From the NCBI RefSeq assembly GCF_001644605.1, contig NZ_CP011388.1, positions 644,501 to 708,500 of the forward strand: a stretch of 64,000 bases of DNA, read 5' to 3'. Each line of letters starts with the position of its first letter. The stretch's first letter is position 1. The notes beneath the pieces are model-generated. The model was not told where the DNA came from and searched no databases. It worked only from the letters and a program-made list of their open reading frames with translations. This DNA is from Paenibacillus swuensis. Lineage in GTDB: Bacteria > Bacillota > Bacilli > Paenibacillales > DY6. Shown here piece after piece: positions 25,812 through 34,296 of this stretch. The position numbers and the translations under genes were made by a program.

Positions 25812-26126
25812 TTATTTCATCAGTTTCTGTATCGTAGTTAACAGCTCATCAATGACTTCGTCTTCGCCGGCATGCAATCGCTCGGTCACACAGGTTTTCA
25901 TATGATTCTCTAATAACAGTTTACCTACGCCGTTCAGGGCAGATTGGATGGATGCAAGCTGATTCAGGACATCATCGCAATACGTATCCTTCTCAATCAT
26001 GCCTTTCACCCCGCGAATCTGTCCTTCGATCCGATTTAGTCGGGATACCAGATTGGCCTTGGTTTTGTCCGAATGATGGCTCTTGCGTTCTGTACCGCAG
26101 TGATCTTTCATGTCGTTGGGTTCCAT
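25812..26126 (-). CDS. csoR: Copper-sensing repressor CsoR
   Basis: A 104-residue DUF156 four-helix repressor that releases DNA on binding Cu(I). The core is LVSRLNRIEGQIRGVKGMIE and the copper ligands C-H-C are seen in DTYCDDVLNQ, ENHMKTCVT. The N-terminus is His/Lys-rich. ATG 26126 is chosen because GGAGGG lies 5 bases upstream; a longer start at 26156 would lie within the operator. The gene heads the copper operon. Confidence 0.94.
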   Translation of the reverse strand: MEPNDMKDHCGTERKSHHSDKTKANLVSRLNRIEGQIRGVKGMIEKDTYCDDVLNQLASIQSALNGVGKLLLENHMKTCVTERLHAGEDEVIDELLTTIQKLMK

Positions 26127-26150
26127 ATCATCCCTCCTGTAATGATAATT

Positions 26151-26176
26151 TACCATACCCCCCTACCCTATGTCAA
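26151..26176 (-). promoter_or_regulatory. CsoR operator and -35 element of the copper operon
   Basis: TTGACA at 26171-26176 (minus) is directly followed by TAGGGTAGGGGGGTATGGTA, very close to the CsoR operator known before B. subtilis copZA as I remember it. Overlap with the promoter fits repression in the absence of copper. The -10 element is not clear. Confidence 0.7.
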
Positions 26177-26193
26177 ATTTAAAATAAACTTTT

Positions 26194-26400
26194 TTGTTAT
26201 TCATCACCAAGAATGGTCAGGATGACTTAGTTGTGATGAGTCACGCACTTTATGAAAGACAACAGGCAACTATTGAGTTATACCAACAACTCGCTGTTGC
26301 AGAGAAAGAAAGTTTAGATCCTGCAATTACAAAAATCAATCATACGGACTTAATGAAAAAACTAAGGAGCCGGATTCATGGAGAAACAAGTTCCGATTAA
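26194..26400 (+). pseudogene. Antitoxin remnant (Phd/RelB-type), N-terminus missing
   Basis: The first readable residues LFITKNGQDDLVVMSHALYE match the middle of Phd/YefM-type antitoxins (usually ...PVFLTKNGxGxLVVMS). The normal first 25-30 residues, which bind DNA, are absent and the sequence upstream is the copper operon promoter. A TTG would be the only start and has no ribosome site. The last bases overlap the toxin ATG, as in intact TA pairs. Judged a decayed gene. Confidence 0.65.
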
Positions 26401-26548
26401 TTACCTTCCCTCTGCCGAGCAGGATCTATCGGATATTATAGACTACATTATGATGGATAATCCATCTGTAGCAGTCCGCTTATTTAGCAGAATAGATGAG
26501 AGTATCTCTACTCTTTCGAAATTCGAAGAGTACTTCATGGCAAGATGA
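26378..26548 (+). pseudogene. RelE/ParE-type toxin remnant, C-terminus missing
   Basis: 56 residues from ATG 26378 read like a RelE/ParE toxin start: INYLPSAEQDLSDIIDYI, then NPSVAVRLFSRIDESISTLSKF. After that family members continue with P-x-G and a catalytic C-terminal half; here the sequence changes to EEYFMAR and stops. AAGGAG is found 11 bases before the ATG. About 40 residues including catalytic positions are lost. With the truncated antitoxin it forms a dead TA module. Confidence 0.7.
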
Positions 26549-26571
26549 AATACAATTTTTTGTTAATATAA

Positions 26572-27945
26572 TCACTTAAACACCACTACCTCATGCTTTC
26601 TCTCACACAACCCCCTGATCCCCTCCGCTATGTTGCGAATCCCCTGCTCAATCAAATCCTCACGTACTTGAGAAACACTGATGCGAATCATCGTATCTTT
26701 AGCGAATGCCGGCAGGAACATCTTCTCCACCTCATCCACTTCCACATTTTCTTGCATCAGGTGTTGAATAAGTTCCTTGGCTTTGATCCCGCGAGGCAGC
26801 TCAATGGTGGAATAAAACCCGGATAATGCTTCCGAATAGAGAGCGGACACAGCAGGCAAATGCTTCTTATAAGCCTCTTGTAAAAGAATAGCTTTCCCCC
26901 TGTACAACTCTCTCATTCGTTGAATATGAGCTTGGAACATGCCGCTTTTCAGATAGATTTCGAGCGCGCCTTGCATCAGCAAAGGCGTATGTAAATCCGC
27001 GGCAAACTTGGCCCGCCGGAATGATTCGTTCATCGCTTCAGGCAGAACCGCAAGCCCGAGGCGGAGTCCTGGCAGCATGACTTTCGAGAAGCTTTTGACA
27101 TAAATGACCCGGCCCGAAGGTTCGTACGCATATAGAGGATCCTGCTTCAAATTCACATCCAAGTCTCCCATATAATCATCTTCAATGATGTAGACGTCAT
27201 ACTGGCGGGCGAGCTCGACGATTCTGCGTTTGTCCTCATTCGTGTAGCTGTGCCCGGTAGGGTTGTGGAACCGTGAAACCATATAGAAAAACTTGATCTG
27301 ATGATGTGCAAAAATATGCTCCAACCGCTCCAAATCGACCCCCGCGCCCGAAACCTCAATGCCGTACGCCTCCACATCATGATGTTGAACGGATTGAATA
27401 AAGCTCATGTGAGTAGGCTGCTCGAGACAAATGTTCGTTCGGCCATTCGGAAACGGAAGAGAGACGAAGAGGTTCAACGCTTGCTGAGAGCCCGATACCA
27501 CCCAGATCCGTTCAGGCACGGTAAACACCTGTAGATCCTGCAAATGACGGGCAAGCTGCTGACGTAATGAATACAGTCCCTGAGGCTCGGAATATGTAAA
27601 CATCTCCTCTTGATACCGTTCAATTGCCTGATTCATACAATGCTGGAAATCCCGATAAGGCATCGCCTCCTTGTCCGGACCGGCTGAGAGGAAGTCAATT
27701 CGGCTGGTGTTCCCGTTGTCAACGGCTCCGGTTGAACCGCCCTCCACAACGTAGTAACCGCTGTTCGGAACCGCGTAGATTCGGTGTTTACGTTCCAACT
27801 CACTGTAGGCTTTGATTACGGTGTTCATGCTGCAATTGTAGTCGGCGGACAGCGTTCGGATTGACGTCAGCTTGTCGCCTGGTTTCCAGAAACCCTGCTG
27901 TATGCGTTCCTCCATATCACATATAATCTGCGCATATTTTCTCAT
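26572..27945 (-). CDS. MocR-type GntR/aminotransferase regulator
   Basis: A 457-residue fusion of an N-terminal GntR winged helix (residues 1-70, FWKPGDKLTSIRTLSADYNC, NTVIKAYSELERK) and a fold-type I PLP aminotransferase domain. The PLP lysine is in VKSFSKVMLPGLRLG near residue 287. The HNPTGHSYTNEDKRR loop is also conserved. MocR proteins are PLP-sensing regulators. It diverges from the class D beta-lactamase gene over 120 bp, so it may control that gene. Confidence 0.93.
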   Translation of the reverse strand: MRKYAQIICDMEERIQQGFWKPGDKLTSIRTLSADYNCSMNTVIKAYSELERKHRIYAVPNSGYYVVEGGSTGAVDNGNTSRIDFLSAGPDKEAMPYRDFQHCMNQAIERYQEEMFTYSEPQGLYSLRQQLARHLQDLQVFTVPERIWVVSGSQQALNLFVSLPFPNGRTNICLEQPTHMSFIQSVQHHDVEAYGIEVSGAGVDLERLEHIFAHHQIKFFYMVSRFHNPTGHSYTNEDKRRIVELARQYDVYIIEDDYMGDLDVNLKQDPLYAYEPSGRVIYVKSFSKVMLPGLRLGLAVLPEAMNESFRRAKFAADLHTPLLMQGALEIYLKSGMFQAHIQRMRELYRGKAILLQEAYKKHLPAVSALYSEALSGFYSTIELPRGIKAKELIQHLMQENVEVDEVEKMFLPAFAKDTMIRISVSQVREDLIEQGIRNIAEGIRGLCERKHEVVVFK

Positions 27946-28065
27946 CGGATGCTTGCTCCCTTCCTTAACTGTATGGGTACACTCCTTAAAAACGTACCTA
28001 GCGGCCTCGAATCGAACTGCCTATACTGAACCTGTGAAACATCAAATGACAGGAGGAATTTTGCT

Positions 28066-28887
28066 ATGAAAAAGGTAAACTTGATGATCTTGATGTTGAT
28101 TTCCCTCTTAGTGGTAAGCGTAATTCATCCGGTTTCTTCGAATGCCGGCAACGCCGAATCCAAGAGGCTTCAGGTCGATCATTTGTTCCAAACTACGGAT
28201 GGTACCATCGTAATCAAGAATCTCAGAACGGACAAGACCTATACGTATAACCCGGAACGAAGCGAGACGCGATACACACCGGAATCTTCTTTCAAAATCC
28301 CCAATGCTCTAATCGGTCTGGAGGAACAAGCGGTAGCGGACGAATACGAGGTGAAACGGTGGGACGGTGTCGTGCGGGCGTTTGAGACCTGGAACAGGGA
28401 TCACTCGTTAGCCTCCGCCATGCGGCAATCAGCGATCTGGTTTTATCAGGATCTGGCGCGGTATATCGGGCCTGTTGCCATGCAGCGGCATGTGGATGAG
28501 ATGCAGTATGGTAACCGAGATATTTCCGGGGGAATCGATACTTTTTGGCTTAACAGCAGTTTGAAAATATCCGCACGAGAACAGGTAGACTTTATCGAAG
28601 ATCTGGTCGAAGAAACGCTCCCTGTTCAGAAACAGCATATGAAGACGGTGAAGAGAATGATGATCGCGGAAGAGCAGGATGAGTACACGGTTCACGGCAA
28701 AACAGGTACCAGACTATCCGACATGGGCCTCGGCTGGTTTGTCGGTTATGTGGAAACAGACAAGGACACTTGGGTGTTTGCGACCAATGTGGACAGCAGC
28801 GGGACGGTGGCGAGGAATATTACGATGGATTGTTTGGAAGACCTATTTTTGAGTACAAATGCACAGGAAATAGCAGGAAACCTTTGA
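28066..28887 (+). CDS. Class D (OXA/BSD-type) beta-lactamase family protein
   Basis: A 273-residue exported serine hydrolase with a signal peptide ending near SNAGNA. The class D motifs are present: the nucleophile SxFK as PESSFKIPNA (about 75), YGN in MQYGNRDIS (about 143), the WLNSSLKIS segment with the conserved tryptophan, and the KTG box as VHGKTGTRL. The length and motifs fit chromosomal class D enzymes of Bacillaceae. AGGAGG precedes the ATG by 9 bases. The MocR gene is divergent. Whether it hydrolyses beta-lactams needs assay. Confidence 0.88.
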   Translation: MKKVNLMILMLISLLVVSVIHPVSSNAGNAESKRLQVDHLFQTTDGTIVIKNLRTDKTYTYNPERSETRYTPESSFKIPNALIGLEEQAVADEYEVKRWDGVVRAFETWNRDHSLASAMRQSAIWFYQDLARYIGPVAMQRHVDEMQYGNRDISGGIDTFWLNSSLKISAREQVDFIEDLVEETLPVQKQHMKTVKRMMIAEEQDEYTVHGKTGTRLSDMGLGWFVGYVETDKDTWVFATNVDSSGTVARNITMDCLEDLFLSTNAQEIAGNL

Positions 28888-28929
28888 TATAATTGCAAAA
28901 GATCATGAGACACAATCAGAGGATGAGAC

Positions 28930-29505
28930 ATGTTGATAAAGATTAGTCGTAGGAGTAATCGCAGGTTCGCTGGTATTTTGGCAGGCGTGGTGATACTTGC
29001 TGTTATTAGCGCCATTGTGGCGTTGTATATCTACATTACGGTGGCGCCTGAACAAATTGGCTATGCCAGAGTAGACAGTACCCCGCTCACGGAGGAACAT
29101 ATAGGTCCTTATAAAATCGGTAACAGCATTTATGACGGGAAGTCTCCTCCGACAGCGGCGGAACCAACGGCTAATAACGAGGGCAGAGATGTTTACGCGG
29201 CCGGTGACGGTCTATACCTATACACAACTACAGGCGATTATGACATTATGGATATGACTGTGCGCGATCCAGGTCACACCACATCCAAGGGAATTACCGT
29301 CGGCAGCACCCGGGAGGACATTCGTACCGCTTACGGTAGGGAATACTCTAAACGAAGTGAACAAGGCGCTGATATTATGGTTTATTACGACAAATCGCAT
29401 GCTCAGGCGCTCGAATTCTGGTTGTGGGAAGACAAAGTTGCTGAGGTACGCTGGAAAACACATTATGTGTTTAAGAGTCCTCCGGCCATATTGCGTTATT
29501 TGTAA
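28930..29505 (+). CDS. Membrane-anchored protein of unknown function
   Basis: A 191-residue protein with a positively charged start (KISRRSNRRF) and one membrane segment (AGILAGVVILAVISAIVALYIYI). The outside part has ITVGSTREDIRTAYGREY, resembling the repeated G-x-T-x-x-x-V/I-x-x-x-x-G pattern of small secreted Firmicutes domains. The last five codons (ALLCYL-like LRYL-stop) lie inside the 296-bp duplication that follows. No family identified. Confidence 0.65.
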   Translation: MLIKISRRSNRRFAGILAGVVILAVISAIVALYIYITVAPEQIGYARVDSTPLTEEHIGPYKIGNSIYDGKSPPTAAEPTANNEGRDVYAAGDGLYLYTTTGDYDIMDMTVRDPGHTTSKGITVGSTREDIRTAYGREYSKRSEQGADIMVYYDKSHAQALEFWLWEDKVAEVRWKTHYVFKSPPAILRYL

Positions 29506-30063
29506 TTACCTTGGGCATAACAACCTGACTATTCACGCAGTCACCCATCATGAGAACAGTGTGGCCACCTCTAAGGAACTCAGCACACGCTATTTTGACC
29601 ATATGGGCTCTTATCCTGCGCTAAGGAACTGACAGAGCGCTATTCGCACGAAACACCCCACTAAAACCTGGATAGCAGGCAAATAGCGTTTGTGGGGTTC
29701 GTTAGAATTATAAACCAGCCAAAAATAAGTAATTAGCGTTAACTGAGTTCGTTAGAGGTAATTCGGTTTATGGAGAATAACAAAAATTGCGTTATTTGTA
29801 ACCAACTTGAGCATAACTAACTATTCACGCAGTCAACCATCATGAAAGCAGTGTGGCCACCTCTAAGGAACTCAGCACACGCTATTATGACCATATGGGC
29901 TCTTTTCCTGCGCTAAGGAACTGACAGAGCGCTATTCGCACGAAACACCCCATTAGAATCTGGACTGCAGGCAAATAGCGTTTGTGGGGTTCGTTAGAAT
30001 TTTAAACCAGCCAAAAATGAGTAATTAGCGTTAACTGAGTTCGTTAGAGGTAATTCGGTTATG
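29491..30063. repeat. Tandem duplication, period 296 bp
   Basis: Copy 1 runs 29491-29786 and copy 2 from 29787 to about 30063, over 90% identical. Each copy begins TTGCGTTATTTGTAA, which in copy 1 is the end of the upstream gene. Each holds two TAAGGAACT boxes and two GTTCGTTAGA boxes, linking it to the CTAACGAAT family. The end of copy 2 encodes the C-terminus of the next gene on the minus strand. No gene is seen in the 525-bp gap itself. Confidence 0.92.
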
Positions 30064-30405
30064 TAAAACAACTAAAAGTGAGATGAAGACGTAGGTAGAG
30101 TATAAATAAATGTAGCGGCCATCGGTCCCATAAATGATAATACTTAAGGTTAAAACCATCCCGATGATATTAAAAAACAACACTGAGCGCTTTATGGAGC
30201 AAAATATATTCAACAAAAAGAAGAGCATAAGGTTCAAACTATTAAATATCACAAATGGTGCGAGTAATATGAAAGAATAGATTAACCAGTATTCTTTTGG
30301 ACTCCATACTATAGTAGTAACTAGGGTTTGCAAGACACTCAACAGTGGAGAAAATAATAACAAACCTAAAATCAATAGATTCTTGTTCACATTAGCTACC
30401 CCCAT
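30031..30405 (-). CDS. Small integral membrane protein of unknown function
   Basis: A 124-residue, AT-rich protein with three or four hydrophobic segments (LLILGLLLFSPLLSVLQTLV, FILLAPFVIFNSLNLMLFFL, VLFFNIIGMVLTLSIIIYG). Its last codons (HNRITSNELS-stop) fall in the second copy of the 296-bp repeat, so the repeat defines its present C-terminus. No family recognised; expression is unsupported beyond the open frame. Confidence 0.5.
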   Translation of the reverse strand: MGVANVNKNLLILGLLLFSPLLSVLQTLVTTIVWSPKEYWLIYSFILLAPFVIFNSLNLMLFFLLNIFCSIKRSVLFFNIIGMVLTLSIIIYGTDGRYIYLYSTYVFISLLVVLHNRITSNELS

Positions 30406-30410
30406 AACAA

Positions 30411-30447
30411 AGAGGTTACCTTAGGTCATGTACCCGAGGCAACCTCT
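30411..30447 (-). terminator. Hairpin downstream of wrbA
   Basis: AGAGGTT/AACCTCT arms with additional GCC/GGT pairing enclose a 23-base loop 22 bp after the wrbA stop. The downstream T-run is weak (TTTGTT). Confidence 0.5.
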
Positions 30448-30468
30448 GTTTGTTGTTGTCCTATATAA

Positions 30469-31098
30469 TTAGCTGTTCAATCCGCGCAATGCCTCGGCCA
30501 CTTTCGCCACGCGCGCGCCCAGACGGCCGGCCATGGTGAACTCCGGTTCCGTCGTTTGGCGCTCGTCTTTCGGACCCGCCACTGTAGAAGCCGCATAAGG
30601 AGATCCGCCGATGCCTTCGGTGGTGAGCTGCTCCGGATTCTCGCCGTACGGCAGCCCCACATAGATCATGCCAAAATGCATCAAAGCGATAAACGTTGTC
30701 ACCGCCGTCGTTTCCTGTCCTCCGTGGATGGAGCCTGTTGAAGTGAATACACCTGTAGGCTTGCCTTCCAACGCGCCGGATTGCCATAGCGAACCAGCGG
30801 CCTCCAACACACTTTTCATCTGGGAAGGCATGATACCATAGCGCGTAGGTACGCCCCACAATATCCCGTCAGCCCACTTCAAATCCTCATGCGTTACCTC
30901 CGGTATATCCGCTTGCTTCTTCTGAGATTGGATATACACATCATCCTTCGACATAGCTTCCTTCACGGCATCAAACTCGGGCACCTTCACGATGCGAACT
31001 TCCGTTCCTTGGACGCCTTCGGCCCCTTTGGCGACCGCTTTGGCCATTTCAAATACGTGCCCGTGGGCGCTGTAGTAGACGATTAGTATTTTGCTCAT
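30469..31098 (-). CDS. wrbA: NAD(P)H:quinone oxidoreductase WrbA
   Basis: A 209-residue tetrameric flavodoxin-like enzyme that reduces quinones by two electrons. The FMN phosphate loop is VYYSAHGHVFEMAKAV (residues 6-21). Other marks are GILWGVPTRYGIMPSQMKSV and VFTSTGSIHGGQETT, and the C-terminal PYGENPEQLTTEGIGGSPY, all typical of WrbA. ATG 31098 is chosen because AGGAGGAG lies 9 bases upstream; the frame extends to 31167 without a site. Confidence 0.95.
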   Translation of the reverse strand: MSKILIVYYSAHGHVFEMAKAVAKGAEGVQGTEVRIVKVPEFDAVKEAMSKDDVYIQSQKKQADIPEVTHEDLKWADGILWGVPTRYGIMPSQMKSVLEAAGSLWQSGALEGKPTGVFTSTGSIHGGQETTAVTTFIALMHFGMIYVGLPYGENPEQLTTEGIGGSPYAASTVAGPKDERQTTEPEFTMAGRLGARVAKVAEALRGLNS

Positions 31099-31343
31099 AT
31101 GATGCTTCTCCTCCTCCTCTTTCTTGCGAAAATTGGGATTGATCGGCAAACAGACCTCGGTAAGCAAGGGTCAGGGTTTATTAACCTTGTCCGGCGCGGG
31201 CGAATCAGAATGCGTTGTATGCCGGGCGTTCCTGAGTCATAGGGATAAGAGAGCATGTGCGGCTTGGTATGCAAAAAAAGGAACCGAACCCTCCGCGCAG
31301 AATGTGTTCTACATTAGAAATACTGCCTGATTGGAGTGACGTC

Positions 31344-34217
31344 ATGACCGGTTCAAAAAATTTGGCCCAAGGTGAGTTGGATGAGGCCGTTGCTAATGTC
31401 CCTCCCCGCGAGATTCGCATAGGTTTGGTGCTGTATGGGGGCGTTTCGCTCGCGGTGTATATGAACGGGGTGGTGCAGGAGTTGCTTGCTCTCGTTCGTG
31501 CGCGCAGAGGCGCGGAGGCGGACCAGGAAACAGCTGATGCCGGCTGCGCTTATGGCGAATTGCTGGATCGTTTGGGCAGCGAAGTCATCATCGACATAGT
31601 GGCGGGCAATTCAGCCGGGGGGATCAATGGGGTGCTGCTGGCCAAGGCGCTGGCGACCGGAACGGATTTAAAGTCGGTAAAGCCCCTATGGCGGGATGTC
31701 GCGGACTTGAAATATCTGCTGGATCTGCGCGGCGGCGAACAGGATGCTCTGTTGAACGGGGAGTACATGTATCAGAAGCTGCTGGGGTGCTTCGAGGAGC
31801 TAAGCCGTCAGGCGGAGCTTGAGCCAGGGCTTACCGCCGAGCGGCGGAAGCAGATTGCCATGCTCGACTTGTTTGTCGCGGCCAGTGATATCCGCGGGCG
31901 GCGCTGGAGCTGGACCGACGGCAAAGGACAGGAGATTGAAGGCTTGCGCCACGGGGTGACACTGCATCGCAAGTATCGTACATTGTACGGCGGGGATGAC
32001 AGCGGGGACGCGGATTGCGAAAGTCGTAACGGAATTGACAGAGACGTGGTAAGCGAGGACTGCGGAGGCGGGGATGGCGAGCAGGATAGTGGCGGAGACG
32101 CGGGCTCGGGTAGCGGTGGTGATGTAGGCAGGAACAAAGACCAAGAAGGCAAACGGCTCGGGTATGGTCGAACACGCGGCTATATGCACAATGACTTTCA
32201 GGGCGCCGCTCAAGACGATCTCCTCGCCCGCATGGCCCGCGCCACTTCGGCGATGCCCGGCGCTTTTCCCGGTCAGGCGTTCACCATGGAGGAAGTGTAT
32301 GGCGCGAAAAACACCTACGATCAGCGGGATACCGTTTATCTCCATGACGGATTGTTAACGGATAACCGCCCTTTTCGCCCGGTGCTGGAGACCGTTATGG
32401 GCCGCGCGGCGGACCGCCAAGTGGACCGCTGGCTGCTCTATGTCGATCCGACGCCGGTCGATACGCACCTCAGCATGACAATGGATGCTTATCGGGCGAA
32501 GCCGAATGTGATGGAGGCGGCTTTGAGTTATTTTGGCGTGCCGCGGTATCAGTCGATTTATGAGCAGCTGAAGGCGATTGAAGCGTATCAATGCGACGTG
32601 GATACGTTGGGCGGCGTGCTGGATTTGTTGGAGGGCAAGAACGCGTTGACCCGACGTGAAGTGGACGAGGGCAAGGGGACGATGAGCGGGAACGATGATG
32701 GCGACGGTGCCGGGGGCAAGGGGACGATAAGCGGGAACGATGTTAGCAGCGGAGCCGAGGGCACAAGCGCGAAGAGCAAGACAAGCATCGGTGTCGAGGC
32801 GCTCACCGCGCTGCCCGGGTACTTGCCGTACTGCAGACTGCGGATTGAACGCCTCGAGCAGGATCTGCTCGGGGGCGCGCGGGCGTACTTCGGCAAGCAC
32901 GGCGATTTCCGGGAGGCCGCCGACCGGGAAGGAGCGCCGCTCGCGGCTCTGCGGGCCGCGCTTTGGCGCATGCGTGCCGATGCAGGCACGCTCGTCGCGG
33001 GCATGGCGATGCCGGATGTCGAGTTCTACGCGCGGTTCTTTCTTTACCATGTAAAGAAAATCAACCGCGCCCTCGACGACCCCGGCAACGCCGCGGCGGC
33101 GCAGCGAAAGCGCCTCCTGGCGCGCAAAACGGCGCTCTGGGGCGCCGTCGACAGCCTCCGCCAGCAGGCGTGGCTGTGGTGGCACCTCGAGCGCGAGCTG
33201 GCCGCGCTTCAGCGGCGGCTGGCGCTGGCGCCGCCGGGCAGCGCCTTGGCGGCGCAGACGCGCGCCGCGATCGACCGGTTGCAGGCGGAGCTGCCCCGCC
33301 ACCGGCCGCTGATCGAGGCGCTGGACCGCCTGTACCGGGGGGATGATCCCCGGCAGGCGGCGGAGCAAGTGATGCACTTCGTGGAACACGCGGTGCATCA
33401 CTGCTTGCTGAACCTGGAGCATCCGGCCTTGATTCTCGAGGCCGTTGCTCCCCAGACGCGGGACCCTGATGCCGGTCCCGCACCGCACGTCCACGGCGCC
33501 GAGTTCACAGAGCGCTTGCAAAGCGCGCTGCTCGAGTTCCTGGCCGTCGACCTGTTCCTGTACCCGCTGACCTACAACGCTGTCGGCGAACTCAACCCTA
33601 CCGCGCTGGTCCGGATCAGCGCGGGGGATGCGGCTACCCTCGGGCTCTCGGGCAGCGACAAGCTGGTGGGCGAGGATCTGCAAGCCTTTGCCGGCTTCCT
33701 CTCTCCTCGCTGGCGCGCCAACGACCTGATGTGGGGCCGGTTGGATACGGCCGACATTCTGCTCAACTATATGGACCGCACGTTCCAGCAACGTCTCAAC
33801 CCTGACGACTCGGATACAGGTGCAAAACTCGCGGACTGGAATGCGTTTTTGCTGCGAACGCGGTTGAATCATTTTGTAACCATCATTAAGGAAGAAATTC
33901 CTTATGTGGACCCTAAGCTTGCCGAGTTGTTCCACTCCATACTGGAAGCTTTCCCCGGTTTGTCCGATGATGAGGAACGCCTGCATGAATTACGCGTTTT
34001 TTTTGCTGAACGGTACAAGGTCGGTCGTGAAACATGGCTGCATCTGCCTCTCTCCGTAACGGCTGGGAATGCGATGGATATGTTACATAACGCCTCCGCC
34101 GCGCTAAAAGGTCACTTCCGGAAGGCCCCTATTCCTTTAATTCTCCTTTGGATCGCGGGAATAGGCATAGATTTGGTGCGGTTGTTGATTAGGATTATTT
34201 TGCCACGGAAGAAATAG
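31344..34217 (+). CDS. Large patatin-like phospholipase (DUF3376-type)
   Basis: A 957-residue protein. Its N-terminal patatin domain has the oxyanion glycines in LVLYGGVSLAVYMNGV (about 28-43), the nucleophile elbow GNSAG (about 88) and the DG dyad in YLHDGLLTDNRPF (about 335). The remaining 600 residues are helical with a C-terminal hydrophobic segment (IPLILLWIAGIGIDLVRLLI), suiting peripheral membrane lipid hydrolysis. Two low-complexity inserts are unusual: Gly/Asp-rich at about 220-270 and Gly/Asp/Ser-rich at about 447-480. The middle of the gene is very GC-rich. GGAG lies 7 bases before ATG 31344. Confidence 0.85.
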   Translation: MTGSKNLAQGELDEAVANVPPREIRIGLVLYGGVSLAVYMNGVVQELLALVRARRGAEADQETADAGCAYGELLDRLGSEVIIDIVAGNSAGGINGVLLAKALATGTDLKSVKPLWRDVADLKYLLDLRGGEQDALLNGEYMYQKLLGCFEELSRQAELEPGLTAERRKQIAMLDLFVAASDIRGRRWSWTDGKGQEIEGLRHGVTLHRKYRTLYGGDDSGDADCESRNGIDRDVVSEDCGGGDGEQDSGGDAGSGSGGDVGRNKDQEGKRLGYGRTRGYMHNDFQGAAQDDLLARMARATSAMPGAFPGQAFTMEEVYGAKNTYDQRDTVYLHDGLLTDNRPFRPVLETVMGRAADRQVDRWLLYVDPTPVDTHLSMTMDAYRAKPNVMEAALSYFGVPRYQSIYEQLKAIEAYQCDVDTLGGVLDLLEGKNALTRREVDEGKGTMSGNDDGDGAGGKGTISGNDVSSGAEGTSAKSKTSIGVEALTALPGYLPYCRLRIERLEQDLLGGARAYFGKHGDFREAADREGAPLAALRAALWRMRADAGTLVAGMAMPDVEFYARFFLYHVKKINRALDDPGNAAAAQRKRLLARKTALWGAVDSLRQQAWLWWHLERELAALQRRLALAPPGSALAAQTRAAIDRLQAELPRHRPLIEALDRLYRGDDPRQAAEQVMHFVEHAVHHCLLNLEHPALILEAVAPQTRDPDAGPAPHVHGAEFTERLQSALLEFLAVDLFLYPLTYNAVGELNPTALVRISAGDAATLGLSGSDKLVGEDLQAFAGFLSPRWRANDLMWGRLDTADILLNYMDRTFQQRLNPDDSDTGAKLADWNAFLLRTRLNHFVTIIKEEIPYVDPKLAELFHSILEAFPGLSDDEERLHELRVFFAERYKVGRETWLHLPLSVTAGNAMDMLHNASAALKGHFRKAPIPLILLWIAGIGIDLVRLLIRIILPRKK

Positions 34218-34296
34218 GGTTGGTTTTTGCTTATGGACATAAATTTCGCTATGATGAATTCAGATTCAACCTATATAGAAACAGGAGTGTGGAGAT

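Noticed and set aside
31257-31343. N-terminal extension of the patatin-like protein
   Set aside because: The extension has no ribosome site, while ATG 31344 has GGAG at good spacing.
32355-33986. A 543-codon minus-strand frame
   Set aside because: It is antisense to the patatin-like gene in very GC-rich DNA, where stops are rare; composition is Arg/Pro-rich and no family motif is seen.
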